A DNA stretch of 64,000 bases from Clostridium sporogenes (GTDB lineage: Bacteria; Bacillota; Clostridia; Clostridiales; Clostridiaceae): positions 3,782,001 to 3,846,000 of the forward strand of contig NZ_CP011663.1 in NCBI RefSeq assembly GCF_001020205.1, given 5' to 3'. The notes below the pieces were generated by a model that had not been told where the DNA came from, did not search any database, and saw nothing but the letters and a program-made list of their open reading frames with translations. Position numbers and translations under genes: made by a program. This document shows, piece by piece, positions 1-10,296 of the stretch (within the stretch, counting starts at the first letter, position 1; every line of letters starts with the position of its first letter).

Positions 1-64
1 GCTTTCATTTAATTAAATTTTTATTAGTTTAACATGAATTATTAAATAAATCAATACTTTTAAT

Positions 65-1363
65 TTAAATATTAAAAAATTCTAGAAAAGACCTTATAGC
101 ATAAACTTGATCCTCTACTCCTCCTAATTCTCTAATAGAATGCATAGCAAGTAATGCTGTTCCTATATCTACTGATGGTATATTTATATGAGTTCCAGAT
201 ATAGGTCCTATAGTAGATCCCCCTCTTTCATCAGATCTATTTACAAATTTCTGTACTGGTACTTTGGCTCTATGACATATTTCTTCATATACAGAAGAAG
301 AATAGGCATCTGAAGTATAGCTTTGGCTAGCACTAATTTTTATAACCGGACCATTATTCATAATTACTTTATTAGTAGGATCTGATTTTTCACCTACATT
401 AGGATGTATAGCATGGGCTGAATCACAAGATATCATAAATGATTTTGAAAGAATTCTAAAGTGATCTTCTCTATTTTTGTTTAAACATAAAGTTATCCTT
501 TCTAATGTTTGAGATAAGAATGGTGAATCCGCCCCTTGTTTCGTTACACTTCCTACCTCTTCATTGTCAAAACATACCATAATTTTTGTGGATTTATTAT
601 TAGTGGAAGAAAGTAAGGCTTTAAGAGAAGCATGAACCATGGATAAATCATCTAATTTACCTGTAGATATAAATTCACTCTTATCTCCAATTAAACATCC
701 CTTCTCAAATTCATATAAAAATAATTCAAAATCTAATATCTCATCTATATTAGCATCTAATTCTCTGCATATTATATTAACCAAGTAATTTTCTTTTTCT
801 AATTTATCCTGAACCATTGAAATTATAGGCAACATATCCTTCTGTTTATTCAGTTCTATACCTTTATTTATATTTCTATTCATATGAATAGCTAAATTAG
901 GAATTATAAGTATAGGTCTTTTTATATTTATAAGTTCCATTTTAGGTTTTAATGGATTTTCTCCTTTTAAAACTACTCTTCCTGCCAAGGATAAAGGTCT
1001 ATCCATCCAAGTATTTAGTATAGGACCTCCATATACTTCCGTATTAAGTTTAATATAATTACCCTCGGCAAAAATTTCTGGAGCAGGCTTTACTTTAAAA
1101 GTTGGAGAATCTGTATGAGAGGCCACTATTCTAAAACCTGAATTCTCTATTTCATCCTCTCCAATAAAAAATGCTACTATTGCAGAATCATTTTTAGTGG
1201 TAAAATATTTACCACCTTTTTTCAATTTCCAAGCTTCACTTTCTTTAATCTCTGTAAAACCTTCCTTTGTTAATACGTTTTTTAAATTATGTACCACATG
1301 ATATGGCGATGGACTATCATATATAAAATCTATTAGTTCATTAGATATCTTTATTTTATCCAT
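65..1363 (-). CDS. apeB: M18 family aminopeptidase
   Basis: Cytosolic zinc aminopeptidase of the M18 (aspartyl aminopeptidase) family, expected to remove N-terminal residues from peptides. The metal-binding and catalytic motifs are readable: ASHTDSP near residue 83, FDNEEVGS near 266-272 and DSAHAIHPN near 315-322. The length (432 aa) is normal for the family. I chose the ATG at 1363 because an AGG sits 8 bases before it; an in-frame GTG three codons upstream would overlap that ribosome binding site. No signal peptide is seen. It stands alone, divergent from the neighbouring CDF transporter gene. Family assignment is secure; substrate preference is inferred. Confidence 0.93.
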   Translation of the reverse strand: MDKIKISNELIDFIYDSPSPYHVVHNLKNVLTKEGFTEIKESEAWKLKKGGKYFTTKNDSAIVAFFIGEDEIENSGFRIVASHTDSPTFKVKPAPEIFAEGNYIKLNTEVYGGPILNTWMDRPLSLAGRVVLKGENPLKPKMELINIKRPILIIPNLAIHMNRNINKGIELNKQKDMLPIISMVQDKLEKENYLVNIICRELDANIDEILDFELFLYEFEKGCLIGDKSEFISTGKLDDLSMVHASLKALLSSTNNKSTKIMVCFDNEEVGSVTKQGADSPFLSQTLERITLCLNKNREDHFRILSKSFMISCDSAHAIHPNVGEKSDPTNKVIMNNGPVIKISASQSYTSDAYSSSVYEEICHRAKVPVQKFVNRSDERGGSTIGPISGTHINIPSVDIGTALLAMHSIRELGGVEDQVYAIRSFLEFFNI

Positions 1364-1512
1364 ATAAAACACCTACTTTTCATAATATTTTATAAATTTA
1401 TTATATCAGAGTATATTAATATATTATATGCTATAAAATATTTTAATATAGAAAATTTTACTAAAAAATATGTTATAATACATTTTATACTGAATTGAAA
1501 GTAGGTGCTATT

Positions 1513-2691
1513 ATGTTATCTAAACTTTTAGTGATTAAATTTGTAAAAGACTATAAAAATACTAATCATAAAGAAGTTAGAGATTCTTATGGATATTTAG
1601 CTAGTATAGTTGGTATTCTAACAAATATATTTTTATTTATAATTAAAATTTCTGTGGGATTAATTTCTCACAGTATTGCAGTTACAGCAGATGCTTTTAA
1701 CAATTTATCTGATGCTGCATCATCTATAATAACATTCTTTGGCTTTAAATTAGCCTCTAAACCTGCAGACAAAGAACATCCCTTTGGCCATGGTAGGATT
1801 GAATACATATCTGGATTAATTGTATCTTTTATGGTACTTTTAGTTGGATTTCAATTTATAAAATCTTCTTTTGATAGAATAAAAAATCCTTCTATAGTAA
1901 AATTTCAATGGATACCATTTTTATTAATATTATTTTCCATCATTATAAAGCTATGGTTGAGCCGCTTTAATAAATATATAGGCAATACTATTAACTCTGG
2001 CGCACTTAAAGCCTCTTCTTTAGATGCATTAAGTGATGTTATAACATCTTCCTCTGTTGCATTATCTTTATTGTTAGCTAAGTGGATTTCCTTTCCTATA
2101 GATGGATACTTCGGAATATTGGTTTCTTTATTTATAATATATTCTGGTATTTCACTTATAAAAGAAACTTTAGATCCATTATTAGGTGAAGCTCCAGATA
2201 AAGAACTAGTATCTGAAATAATAGAAAGAGTTATGAGTTATGAGCTAATAATGGGGGTACATGATTTGATAGTACACAATTACGGTCCTGGGAGATGTAT
2301 GGCATCTATCCATGCAGAAGTTCCTTCAAATGAATCTATTGTTAAAATTCATGAAGTTATAGATAAAGCTGAAAATGAAATATCGAAAAAATTAGATCTT
2401 CTTCTAGTTATTCATATGGATCCTATTAATGTAGACAATAAAGAAGTAACTTATACTCGTAAGGAGGTAGTTAAAGTTTTAGAAGAATTTTCTATAATAA
2501 AATCTATGCATGATTTTAGAATGGTTGGGGAAGATGAATGTAAAAATCTAATATTTGATATAGTAATAGACCATTCTTTTAAGCTTACTTCTGAATTGGA
2601 AAATCAGCTTAAAAAAGACATAGATAACTGTATAAAAAAGTTACATCCTAAATATAATACGATTATAACCATAGATAGAGATTTTTATTAA
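1513..2691 (+). CDS. Cation diffusion facilitator (CDF) transporter
   Basis: Inner-membrane metal/proton antiporter of the CDF family, likely exporting divalent cations such as Zn or Mn. The N-terminal half has about six hydrophobic segments with the family motifs ADAFNNLSDAASS (first HxxxD-type site, here with N/D) and DALSDVITSSS (second site). HPFGHGRIEY follows transmembrane segment 2. The C-terminal third is the soluble cytoplasmic domain with HDLIVHNYGPG and HAEVP. The ATG at 1513 has AGTAGG 8 bases upstream; the TTG at 1495 has no ribosome binding site. Metal specificity cannot be read. The protein is about 392 aa, longer than the minimal family length because of an extended C-terminus. 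Confidence 0.92.
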   Translation: MLSKLLVIKFVKDYKNTNHKEVRDSYGYLASIVGILTNIFLFIIKISVGLISHSIAVTADAFNNLSDAASSIITFFGFKLASKPADKEHPFGHGRIEYISGLIVSFMVLLVGFQFIKSSFDRIKNPSIVKFQWIPFLLILFSIIIKLWLSRFNKYIGNTINSGALKASSLDALSDVITSSSVALSLLLAKWISFPIDGYFGILVSLFIIYSGISLIKETLDPLLGEAPDKELVSEIIERVMSYELIMGVHDLIVHNYGPGRCMASIHAEVPSNESIVKIHEVIDKAENEISKKLDLLLVIHMDPINVDNKEVTYTRKEVVKVLEEFSIIKSMHDFRMVGEDECKNLIFDIVIDHSFKLTSELENQLKKDIDNCIKKLHPKYNTIITIDRDFY

Positions 2692-2812
2692 CTTAATTTT
2701 TTTATTTCATATATAAATACCCTAAAATCTATATATGAGAACTTTTATTAGTATACAAAATTATGTTTTGTGCATATTATATATAGTGATTTTAATTAAG
2801 GAGTTGATTTTT

Positions 2813-3904
2813 TTGATAAACCCATCAAAACACTTCTTTGCTGGTGGTAATACCTCTGAAGGTTTCTACTCTCTCTTTAATAATATAATAGATATTAATG
2901 ATGCTAATAGAATTATATATTTAAAAGGTGGTCCTGGCACTGGGAAATCTTCTCTAATGAAAAGCATTGCTGATTTTTTTATAAAAAATAACTATACTGT
3001 AGAATTTTTTCACTGTTCTTCAGATAGTAATTCTTTAGATTCTATAAAAATAAAAGAATTAAAGATAGCTATGGTAGATGGAACAGCTCCCCATATGCTT
3101 GACCCTAAGGTGCCTGGGGCCATAGACAAAATAATAAATTTAGGTGATTTATTAGATGAAAATAAATTAAAGAAACATAAAAATGAAATAATAAAGATAA
3201 GCAATGAAATAAGCGAAACCTTCAAAAGAACCTATAGGTACTTAAATGCAGCTAAAACCATCCATGAAGACTGGAGTATTTTAAACTGTAGGGCTAAAAA
3301 CTATGATAATCTATATAAATTAGAAAAAGAATTAAAAAATAACTTATTTAAAGAAAATATATCTAATGATTCTAAAGGAAAAAAAAGACATCTATTCATC
3401 AGCGCTATTAGTCCCGAAGGAATAGTAAGCCACACAGATAGTGTATATATTGGTATAAAAAATATATATGTTTTAAATGGAGCTCCTGGAACTGGCAAAA
3501 CAGAAATATTAAATAGCATAGGCAATGAAGCTATAAATAGAGGTTTCCTTGTTGAATATTATCATAATCCCTTAATTCCAAATATGATAGAACATATTGT
3601 AATCCCAGATCTTAATTCTTCAATTGTAACCTCTAATGAAATTAACAAACAATTTTTAGATGGTGAACAAATATATATGGACAATTTATTAGACTTATCT
3701 ATTTTAAATAGTAATAGAACAAAAATAAATGAAGATAAAGAATTATTTTATACACTTATAAATAAAGCTACAGATATACTTCATTCTGAAAAAAGCCTTC
3801 ATGACGATCTAGAAAAATATTATGTGAATAATATGGATTTTTCTAAAATTCCACAAATTAGAGAATCCATAATTGAAGATTTTTTAAGTTTTAAAACAAA
3901 TTAA
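2813..3904 (+). CDS. Double P-loop ATPase of unknown role (PRK06851-like)
   Basis: A protein of 363 aa with two Walker A motifs, GGPGTGKSS at about residues 39-47 and GAPGTGKTE at about 223-231. Each opens one half of what looks like a duplicated nucleotide-binding fold. It starts at a TTG (2813) with AAGGAG 9 bases upstream. An ATG 26 codons earlier would add a hydrophobic leader but has no ribosome binding site, so I reject it. It resembles an uncharacterised Firmicute ATPase family known from genome annotation; no function is established that I can cite. The gene faces helD across a strong bidirectional terminator. It could also be described as a nucleotide kinase-like protein. Confidence 0.75.
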   Translation: MINPSKHFFAGGNTSEGFYSLFNNIIDINDANRIIYLKGGPGTGKSSLMKSIADFFIKNNYTVEFFHCSSDSNSLDSIKIKELKIAMVDGTAPHMLDPKVPGAIDKIINLGDLLDENKLKKHKNEIIKISNEISETFKRTYRYLNAAKTIHEDWSILNCRAKNYDNLYKLEKELKNNLFKENISNDSKGKKRHLFISAISPEGIVSHTDSVYIGIKNIYVLNGAPGTGKTEILNSIGNEAINRGFLVEYYHNPLIPNMIEHIVIPDLNSSIVTSNEINKQFLDGEQIYMDNLLDLSILNSNRTKINEDKELFYTLINKATDILHSEKSLHDDLEKYYVNNMDFSKIPQIRESIIEDFLSFKTN

Positions 3905-4015
3905 TTTAATTATAGCTTTTATTAGTATCATTCATTAATAACTAATTAAAATTATTTATAAAATTTTAAAAAAATCTTATAAATTTAAATATAATTCGGA
4001 AAATTCCACAAAAAT

Positions 4016-4069
4016 AAAGAACTGCTAATTCCGAAGAGTCTATAAACTCTTCGGAATTAGCAGTTCTTT
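4016..4069. terminator. Bidirectional intrinsic terminator
   Basis: A perfect 23-bp stem (4016-4038 with 4047-4069) closes an 8-base loop. The arms start with AAAGAAC and end with GTTCTTT, so a U-run follows in either direction. It lies between two convergent genes, the ATPase on plus and helD on minus. Confidence 0.93.
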
Positions 4070-4179
4070 TTATTAATTTTATTTAAACTATTATTAATTA
4101 CAACTTATGGTGTAAAATTTATCTGTTAGTATTTTTATGTAAATAGTCCCCACTATTAGTAAAAGGTTATCCACACTGT

Positions 4180-6309
4180 TTATAACTTTTCATCTTTTTT
4201 GTGTACAACTATCATTTCATGTAAAGCTCTTGTAGCCATTATATATTTTAAGTTTTCTCCTACATTATTATCATCTAATATTAAAATAGTAGCATCAAAT
4301 TCTAAACCTTTTGATAAATAAGAAGGAATTATTATCTTACCTCCAGAATAAATTATATCTTCTCTTTCTATTAAATTAATATACATTTGCTTTTTTAATT
4401 CTGTTCCTATAACTTTCCCCTGTTCTAGTGTAGTTGTTATGATTGCAATACTTTCATAACCTTTATTCTCTAAGTAGCTCAAATAATAATTAACTTTATC
4501 TATTACTTCCTCTGTATTCTTTACTATTACTTCTTTTACAGGTTCTCCTTCTCTTACTAAAGGAATAATTTTATTTGTTTTTAAGTATTTATTAGCATAC
4601 TCCATAATCTCTTTTGTTGATCTATAACTTTTGTCTAAATTAAAATACTCTACATCAACTCTATCAAAGACAGAATCTAAGCATAACATGGGAACTTCAT
4701 CCTTGCAAGGTAATGTTCTTTGATTAACATCTCCTACTATAGTTATAGATTGACAATCTGTAAGTTCTTTTAATACTACAAACTGTAAAAATGAATAATC
4801 TTGTGCTTCGTCTATTACTATATGTTTTATTTCACTTTTATATCTTAAACCCTCTAATTTTATTTTTAAATATAATATAGCTATAATATCATCTACAGTA
4901 AGTTTTTTGTTATTATTAAACTCATTATATATATCCAAAACCTGTGGATTATCTAGCCATACTAATGATTTTTTTACCTCCATAGATTTTTTCACTATGT
5001 TTCTTATATTATTCTTTCTTTCAAACTCTAAATTATTTTTATTGAGTTGTAGTTCTTCTTCTGATAGCTTTTTTATCTCTTCTTCATATTGTCTTTGGAT
5101 TTCATAGACTTTTTTGTTTCTCACATCTCTTATTTTAGAAAATACTATTCTTTTTACCTTTTTACTTCTTTTAAACAAAGGCATATATTTATAATAAGAA
5201 TAAAGCATTTCATCTATTTCTTTTTTATCTATAGCAACTTCGTCCATTAATACTACGTCTTCTGTAATAAATATGTTTTGTTCTAACTCTTCCATAAAAC
5301 TATCTAAATCTTCCATATATGCTTTAGATTGTTTATATGTTATATCTTCTATAAATTTATTATCTTTTTGCATAAATCTTTTTATATAATTATCATATTC
5401 TAGAAAATTATTTACAGGTAGCAAGTCTTCTATAAAATCCTTAAAGGTAGTTTGCTTAACTCCATTTTCACCTAAACTTGGTAATACTTCTGATATATAA
5501 TCCACAAAAATATTATTAGGTCCTAGTATTAATACTTTATCTTGTATTTGATTCCTATAATTATATAATAAGTATGCTACTCTATGAAGAGCAATGGTAG
5601 TCTTACCACTACCTGCAGCTCCATTAACAATCATAGCTTTGTTTTTAGGTTGTCTAATTAAGCTATCTTGCTCTTCTTGTATAGTCATAACTATATCCTT
5701 TAATTTTTCCTTGGTATTTTCACTTAAAATCATTTGAAGAACTTCATCTTTTACATCTAAAGCAGAATCAAACATCCCCTTTAATATACCCTTACGGATA
5801 ACATATTGTCTTTTAGATTTTACATCTACCTCTATTTTACCTTCTGGTGATTCATAGGCTATATTTCCTAATTTACCTTGATAAAATATTTGGCATATAG
5901 GAGCTCTCCAGTCCACAATAAAAGGTTTATAATTACCTGTTTCTAAAAATCCGTATCTACCTATATAGATAGAATCTTCATCCCCTTCATCTATAAAATT
6001 AACTTTTCCAAAGTAAGGATTCTGTTCTAGAACAGTGAGCTCTTTTAGTTTTTTATCTATAAAACCATAAAGCTTTTCTTTTAAGTATCTTTCATGATCA
6101 AAGTATTCTGCTACTTTATCTTCATCATTTTTATCTTCTTCTAAAAATTCTTTTCTATATTCTACTATATCCTTTACTATATCTTTTCTTTTATCTAAAT
6201 ATATTCCTGTTTCTTTTCTTACCTTATCTATTATAAAATCTAAATATTCTCTTTCCATGCTTAGCTCTATATATTTATCCATGGAATTATTTATCTGATT
6301 ATTATCCAT
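4180..6309 (-). CDS. helD: HelD-like UvrD/Rep-family helicase (RNA polymerase recycling)
   Basis: A protein of 709 aa resembling HelD, the superfamily 1 ATPase that releases stalled RNA polymerase in Firmicutes. It has a charged, coiled-coil-like N-terminal arm (residues 1-110). A conserved YIGRYGF...VDWRAPI block follows, then Walker A GAAGSGKTT at about 230-238, Walker B-like HIVIDEAQDYS at about 495 and GDVNQRT shortly after. LSKGLEFD lies near the C-terminus. The start has GGAGAGAGG just upstream. It sits 26 bases downstream of ftsH on the same strand and may be co-transcribed with it. Its terminator is the 4016-4069 hairpin. Confidence 0.9.
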   Translation of the reverse strand: MDNNQINNSMDKYIELSMEREYLDFIIDKVRKETGIYLDKRKDIVKDIVEYRKEFLEEDKNDEDKVAEYFDHERYLKEKLYGFIDKKLKELTVLEQNPYFGKVNFIDEGDEDSIYIGRYGFLETGNYKPFIVDWRAPICQIFYQGKLGNIAYESPEGKIEVDVKSKRQYVIRKGILKGMFDSALDVKDEVLQMILSENTKEKLKDIVMTIQEEQDSLIRQPKNKAMIVNGAAGSGKTTIALHRVAYLLYNYRNQIQDKVLILGPNNIFVDYISEVLPSLGENGVKQTTFKDFIEDLLPVNNFLEYDNYIKRFMQKDNKFIEDITYKQSKAYMEDLDSFMEELEQNIFITEDVVLMDEVAIDKKEIDEMLYSYYKYMPLFKRSKKVKRIVFSKIRDVRNKKVYEIQRQYEEEIKKLSEEELQLNKNNLEFERKNNIRNIVKKSMEVKKSLVWLDNPQVLDIYNEFNNNKKLTVDDIIAILYLKIKLEGLRYKSEIKHIVIDEAQDYSFLQFVVLKELTDCQSITIVGDVNQRTLPCKDEVPMLCLDSVFDRVDVEYFNLDKSYRSTKEIMEYANKYLKTNKIIPLVREGEPVKEVIVKNTEEVIDKVNYYLSYLENKGYESIAIITTTLEQGKVIGTELKKQMYINLIEREDIIYSGGKIIIPSYLSKGLEFDATILILDDNNVGENLKYIMATRALHEMIVVHKKDEKL

Positions 6310-6335
6310 AAACCTCTCTCCATTCCGGTTTATTC

Positions 6336-8279
6336 CTATATAGGTGATTTATCACTTACTCCTTTTGTCTCCATTACAGATTCATCTAATATTCTATCCT
6401 CTATTTCATTTTCGTCTACTTCTTTTTCCCTTTCCTCTACCTCTGTTCCTTTTGATGTAGACTCATCTTCTCCTTTAACCATTGCCATAAATTCATCTCC
6501 CATAAGGGTTTCTTTTTCCAATAATTTTTCTGTTATCTTATTTAATAACTCTTCATTTTCTTTTAGCATTTTTTTGGCTTTTTCATGACATTCTTTTATT
6601 ATATTTAAAGCTTCATCATCTATTATAGCTGCTGTTTCTGCACTACAATTTTGAACTGGTCTTCCATCTAAATATCTATTTTGGACAGATTCTAAAGCCA
6701 TCATATCAAATCTATCAGTCATACCATATACAGTAACCATACTTCTAGCAGTTTGAGTAGCTCTTTCTATATCGTTAGCAGCTCCTGTAGATATAGAATT
6801 AAATTTAACTTCCTCTGCAGAACGACCTCCTAACATAACTGTTATTTTATCTAACATTTCCTCTTTATTTATTAAATATTTATCTTCTGTTGGAAGTTGC
6901 ATAGTATAACCTAATGCCCCCATAGTTCTTGGAACAATGGTTATTTTGTGTACTGGATCTGTATTAGGAAGCAATGCTGCTACAAGAGCATGCCCAACTT
7001 CATGGAAAGCAACTTGCCTTTTTTCTTGAGGAGATAATATTCTGTCCTTTTTCTCCTTACCTGCAATAATAACTTCCACTGCTTCTTCTAAATCCTCTTG
7101 TATTACTTCCTGTCTACCATTTTTAACCGCTCTTAAAGCTGCCTCATTTATTATATTAGCTAAATCAGACCCTACTGCCCCTGGAGTACTTTTGGCAATA
7201 GACGACATATCTACTTCTTCCGATATTTTTACTCCCTTTGAATGAACTTTTAATATATCTTCTCTTCCCTTTAAATCTGGTCTGTCTACTATTACTCTTC
7301 TATCAAATCTACCTGGTCTTAAAAGGGCTTTATCTAATATTTCTGGTCTATTAGTAGCCGCTAATATAACAACACCTTTAGATGAATCAAATCCATCCAT
7401 CTCTGCTAATAATTGATTTAAAGTTTGTTCTCTTTCATCATTGCTACTCATAGCATTATCTCTGCTCTTACCTATAGCATCTATCTCATCTATAAATATT
7501 ATACAAGGAGCCTTTTCTTGTGCTTGTTCAAATAAGTCTCTTACCCTAGCAGCTCCCATACCTACAAACATTTCCACAAAACTTGAACCAGATAATGAAA
7601 AGAAAGGAACTTTAGCTTCCCCAGCAACTGCCTTAGCTAATAAAGTTTTACCTGTTCCTGGAGGTCCTACAAGTAATGCTCCCTTAGGCAGCTTAGCTCC
7701 TATTTCTGTATATCTTTCTGGCTTATGCAAGAAATCTACAATCTCTACTAAAGATTCTTTAGCCTCATCCTGACCTGCTACATCTTCAAAAGTAATTCCT
7801 GTTTCATTTTCCGCATATATTTTAGCTGTATTTTTCCCAAAGGACATAACACCGCTACCCATTTTTTTATCTAATTTACCAAACAACATTCTTCCTAAAA
7901 ACATAAATATTATTATAGGTATAACCCAGTTTACAATAAAACTTTTTATGGCTGAATTTTCCTGAGGAACACCACCATATTTCACCTTAGAAGCATCTAA
8001 TTTTTTTACTAAATTAGGATCATATATTGACTCTGTGTACATTACTTTCTTTTTTTCGCCTTTATTAATCTTAGGATGAATTATTATTTTATCCCTTGTT
8101 AATTGAACTTCTTCTATTCTATTTTCATTTAAATATTTTACAAATTCACTGTATTTTATATGATCTGACTTTATGTTTGTAACATAATCATTAAGCATAT
8201 ATACTATTAGTGCTACTGCTATAGCATAATAAGCAAAATACTTTATTTTGTTCTTGTCAAATTTATTATTTTTAGACAT
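6336..8279 (-). CDS. ftsH: ATP-dependent zinc metalloprotease FtsH
   Basis: Membrane-anchored AAA+ protease that degrades misfolded membrane proteins and short-lived regulators. Two hydrophobic segments (about residues 15-30 and 110-130) flank an extracytoplasmic loop. Walker A GPPGTGKT lies at about 203-210 and Walker B FIDEIDAIG at about 263. The second region of homology ATNRPEILDKALLRPGRFDR follows. The zinc motif HEVGH is at about 427 and the third ligand region lies downstream. The C-terminal tail (about 600-647) is long and acidic. A GGAGG ribosome binding site precedes the ATG. The gap to helD is 26 bases. Length 647 aa is typical. Confidence 0.96.
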   Translation of the reverse strand: MSKNNKFDKNKIKYFAYYAIAVALIVYMLNDYVTNIKSDHIKYSEFVKYLNENRIEEVQLTRDKIIIHPKINKGEKKKVMYTESIYDPNLVKKLDASKVKYGGVPQENSAIKSFIVNWVIPIIIFMFLGRMLFGKLDKKMGSGVMSFGKNTAKIYAENETGITFEDVAGQDEAKESLVEIVDFLHKPERYTEIGAKLPKGALLVGPPGTGKTLLAKAVAGEAKVPFFSLSGSSFVEMFVGMGAARVRDLFEQAQEKAPCIIFIDEIDAIGKSRDNAMSSNDEREQTLNQLLAEMDGFDSSKGVVILAATNRPEILDKALLRPGRFDRRVIVDRPDLKGREDILKVHSKGVKISEEVDMSSIAKSTPGAVGSDLANIINEAALRAVKNGRQEVIQEDLEEAVEVIIAGKEKKDRILSPQEKRQVAFHEVGHALVAALLPNTDPVHKITIVPRTMGALGYTMQLPTEDKYLINKEEMLDKITVMLGGRSAEEVKFNSISTGAANDIERATQTARSMVTVYGMTDRFDMMALESVQNRYLDGRPVQNCSAETAAIIDDEALNIIKECHEKAKKMLKENEELLNKITEKLLEKETLMGDEFMAMVKGEDESTSKGTEVEEREKEVDENEIEDRILDESVMETKGVSDKSPI

Positions 8280-8702
8280 AATTTTTCCTCCATTTTATAT
8301 TAAATAAATTTACGCCTTAAACACATAGTATATTCTATCATAATTATAAAAAAATAAATATAATTTTTCTCCCCTATAAATACTATTACATTTCTATTAT
8401 TATTGCCATATTCTTATTTGGAATAATCTTAAACTTATTATTAAATATTTGTTACAAAAAATATTTAATAATAAATTTAAGAAAAAATTATGAATATTAT
8501 AGCTGTATATACTCTTAATACCATTTAATTTAGCATAATATATATGTATGTTTGTTTATATTAGGTATATGATTTGTACCATAAACAAAATCATTTACTA
8601 TTATAATTTTTTATAAATTACTATAGACAAATAAAAGATATGAGCAAATATTATATATTTATCTCACATCTTTTTATAAATAACTATCAAACTATAAATA
8701 TA
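8280..8702. other. Intergenic region between ftsH and pepV
   Basis: About 420 AT-rich bases with no convincing ORF. It must hold the ftsH promoter at its left part and the pepV terminator at its right end (8633-8674). I see no repeat or structured leader besides that hairpin. Confidence 0.6.
8633..8674 (-). terminator. Terminator of pepV
   Basis: The arms AAAAGATATGAG and CTCACATCTTTT pair across an 18-base loop. The single mismatch on plus becomes a G-U wobble in the minus-strand transcript, which then runs into a U-rich stretch. It sits just past the pepV stop codon. Confidence 0.7.
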
Positions 8703-10094
8703 CTATTTGGCTAACTCATATATAGCATGTCCATATATTTTAGCGTTTAATATTAAATCTTCAATCTTTATATATTCATTCTTTTTGTGAATTATATCTG
8801 GATCTCCTGGGAAAATCGGCCCAAAAGCAACCATATTAGGCATATCTTTTGCATAAGTTCCTCCACCTATAGCCAATAATGTTGGTTCTTTTCCTGTTTG
8901 TTCTTTATATACTTTTTGTAATGATTTTATCAATTTATGTTCAGCATTGAAATATAAAGAAGGTAGATTTTCAAAATTTTCTATTTCTATTCCTGTTCCT
9001 TCTATTTTCTTATTGAATCTTTCCATAAGATCTTCTGCTTTATATGTAACAGGATATCTTATGTCTAATGCCAATCTTATTTCATCATTATTCATAGATA
9101 CAATTCCAACATTAAAGGTTGTTTTACCTGAAGGTTCGTCCTCTAAGCATACTCCAAAAGATTTACCATCAGTTTCATTTGCTACATTATTATTAAAGAA
9201 TCTAATAAATTGTAACTCATCACAATGCCCTAATGGAAGGTCTGCTAAAAATTTAAACATTTGCATTATGGCATTTTTTCCAACTTCTGGTGTACTTCCG
9301 TGAGCAGCTACACCAACAGATTCAACTACAACTAGTCCTTCTTTTTCTTTTGCTTTTAAGTCTATTCCATTCTTATTTGCGCAATATTCTACAGATTTTA
9401 TTATCATATCTGGATCTGGACACTCTATACCAGCTTCACAATAATCTGGCACGATATTAGGAGCATCTCCACCTTTAACATATTTTAACTTAATCTGCTT
9501 ATCACTTTTAATTTCTAATTTTTTTACTACATCAAATCTTGTAATTCCTTTTTCAGCATAGATTATTGGATATTCAGCATCAGGAGTAAAGCCAAGTATC
9601 GGTGGTTTTTCCTTTGCTAAATAATGTGATATTTCATTAGATCCTGTTTCCTCATTTGTCCCAAATAAAATTCTAACCTTTTTAGATAAAGGAAGTTTTG
9701 CTTCTTTTATAGCTTTTAAACCATAAAGTGCTGCCATTATAGGACCTTTATCATCTGTAGTTCCTCTACCATACATTTTTCCATCATGTATTTCTGCTCC
9801 ATAAGGTGGATACTTCCATCCATCTCCTTCTGGTACTAAATCTAAATGACCTAAAACACCTATATAGTCATCACCTTCACCATATTCAGCATATCCAACA
9901 TATCCGTCTACGTTTACAGTTTTAAATCCTAACTTTTCACTTATTTCTAATGCTTTTTCCAATGCACTGGCTACGCCTTCCCCATAAGGTTTACCTTCCT
10001 TTGCTTCGCCTTCTATACTTTTAATTTTAATCAATTCTGCAGTAGAGTCTATAAGATCACCTTTTAACTCTTCTATTATTTTATTTATCTCCAA
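8703..10094 (-). CDS. pepV: Dipeptidase PepV (M20 family)
   Basis: Cytosolic zinc dipeptidase of the M20/PepV family, which cleaves dipeptides brought in by peptide transporters. Visible motifs are GHLDLVPEGDGW at about residue 83 (metal-binding His/Asp), GRGTTDDKGP at about 110-119 (bridging Asp), GTNEETGS at about 145-152 (catalytic and metal Glu) and IGGGTYAKDMPN near 415. Length 463 aa matches the family. The start is a TTG at 10094 with a GGGGG ribosome binding site about 8 bases upstream. It is monocistronic, with a terminator 3' and the proS terminator region upstream. Confidence 0.94.
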   Translation of the reverse strand: MEINKIIEELKGDLIDSTAELIKIKSIEGEAKEGKPYGEGVASALEKALEISEKLGFKTVNVDGYVGYAEYGEGDDYIGVLGHLDLVPEGDGWKYPPYGAEIHDGKMYGRGTTDDKGPIMAALYGLKAIKEAKLPLSKKVRILFGTNEETGSNEISHYLAKEKPPILGFTPDAEYPIIYAEKGITRFDVVKKLEIKSDKQIKLKYVKGGDAPNIVPDYCEAGIECPDPDMIIKSVEYCANKNGIDLKAKEKEGLVVVESVGVAAHGSTPEVGKNAIMQMFKFLADLPLGHCDELQFIRFFNNNVANETDGKSFGVCLEDEPSGKTTFNVGIVSMNNDEIRLALDIRYPVTYKAEDLMERFNKKIEGTGIEIENFENLPSLYFNAEHKLIKSLQKVYKEQTGKEPTLLAIGGGTYAKDMPNMVAFGPIFPGDPDIIHKKNEYIKIEDLILNAKIYGHAIYELAK

Positions 10095-10206
10095 AAAAAT
10101 ACCCCCTCAATATATAATGTATTTTCATATTACAAATACATTATACCTCTTTACTTCCAAAATTTACACCATAATTTACAAATATAAAAGTTAAAGCTTA
10201 CCACAT

Positions 10207-10245
10207 AAAAGGTATAGAAAAATCATTGATTCCCCTATACCTTTT
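10207..10245 (-). terminator. Terminator of proS
   Basis: Perfect 11-bp arms AAAAGGTATAG and CTATACCTTTT pair across a 17-base loop. On minus the stem ends in a U-run. It lies 50 bases past the proS stop codon. Confidence 0.85.
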
Positions 10246-10296
10246 AATTTTCCAATATATTACTTTATAAGATCTATTAATTAAATAACTTTTTAA

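Noticed and set aside
2735..2812. N-terminal hydrophobic extension of the double P-loop ATPase
   Set aside because: The ATG at 2735 has no ribosome binding site, while a TTG at 2813 has AAGGAG at ideal spacing. The extension would also precede the conserved start of the ATPase domain.
7441..7773. Plus-strand ORF opposite ftsH
   Set aside because: It is the antisense shadow of the conserved FtsH ATPase domain, with no ribosome binding site and no family resemblance. The same applies to other long antisense frames, for example opposite proS, sulP, the toxin genes and the DUF346 gene.
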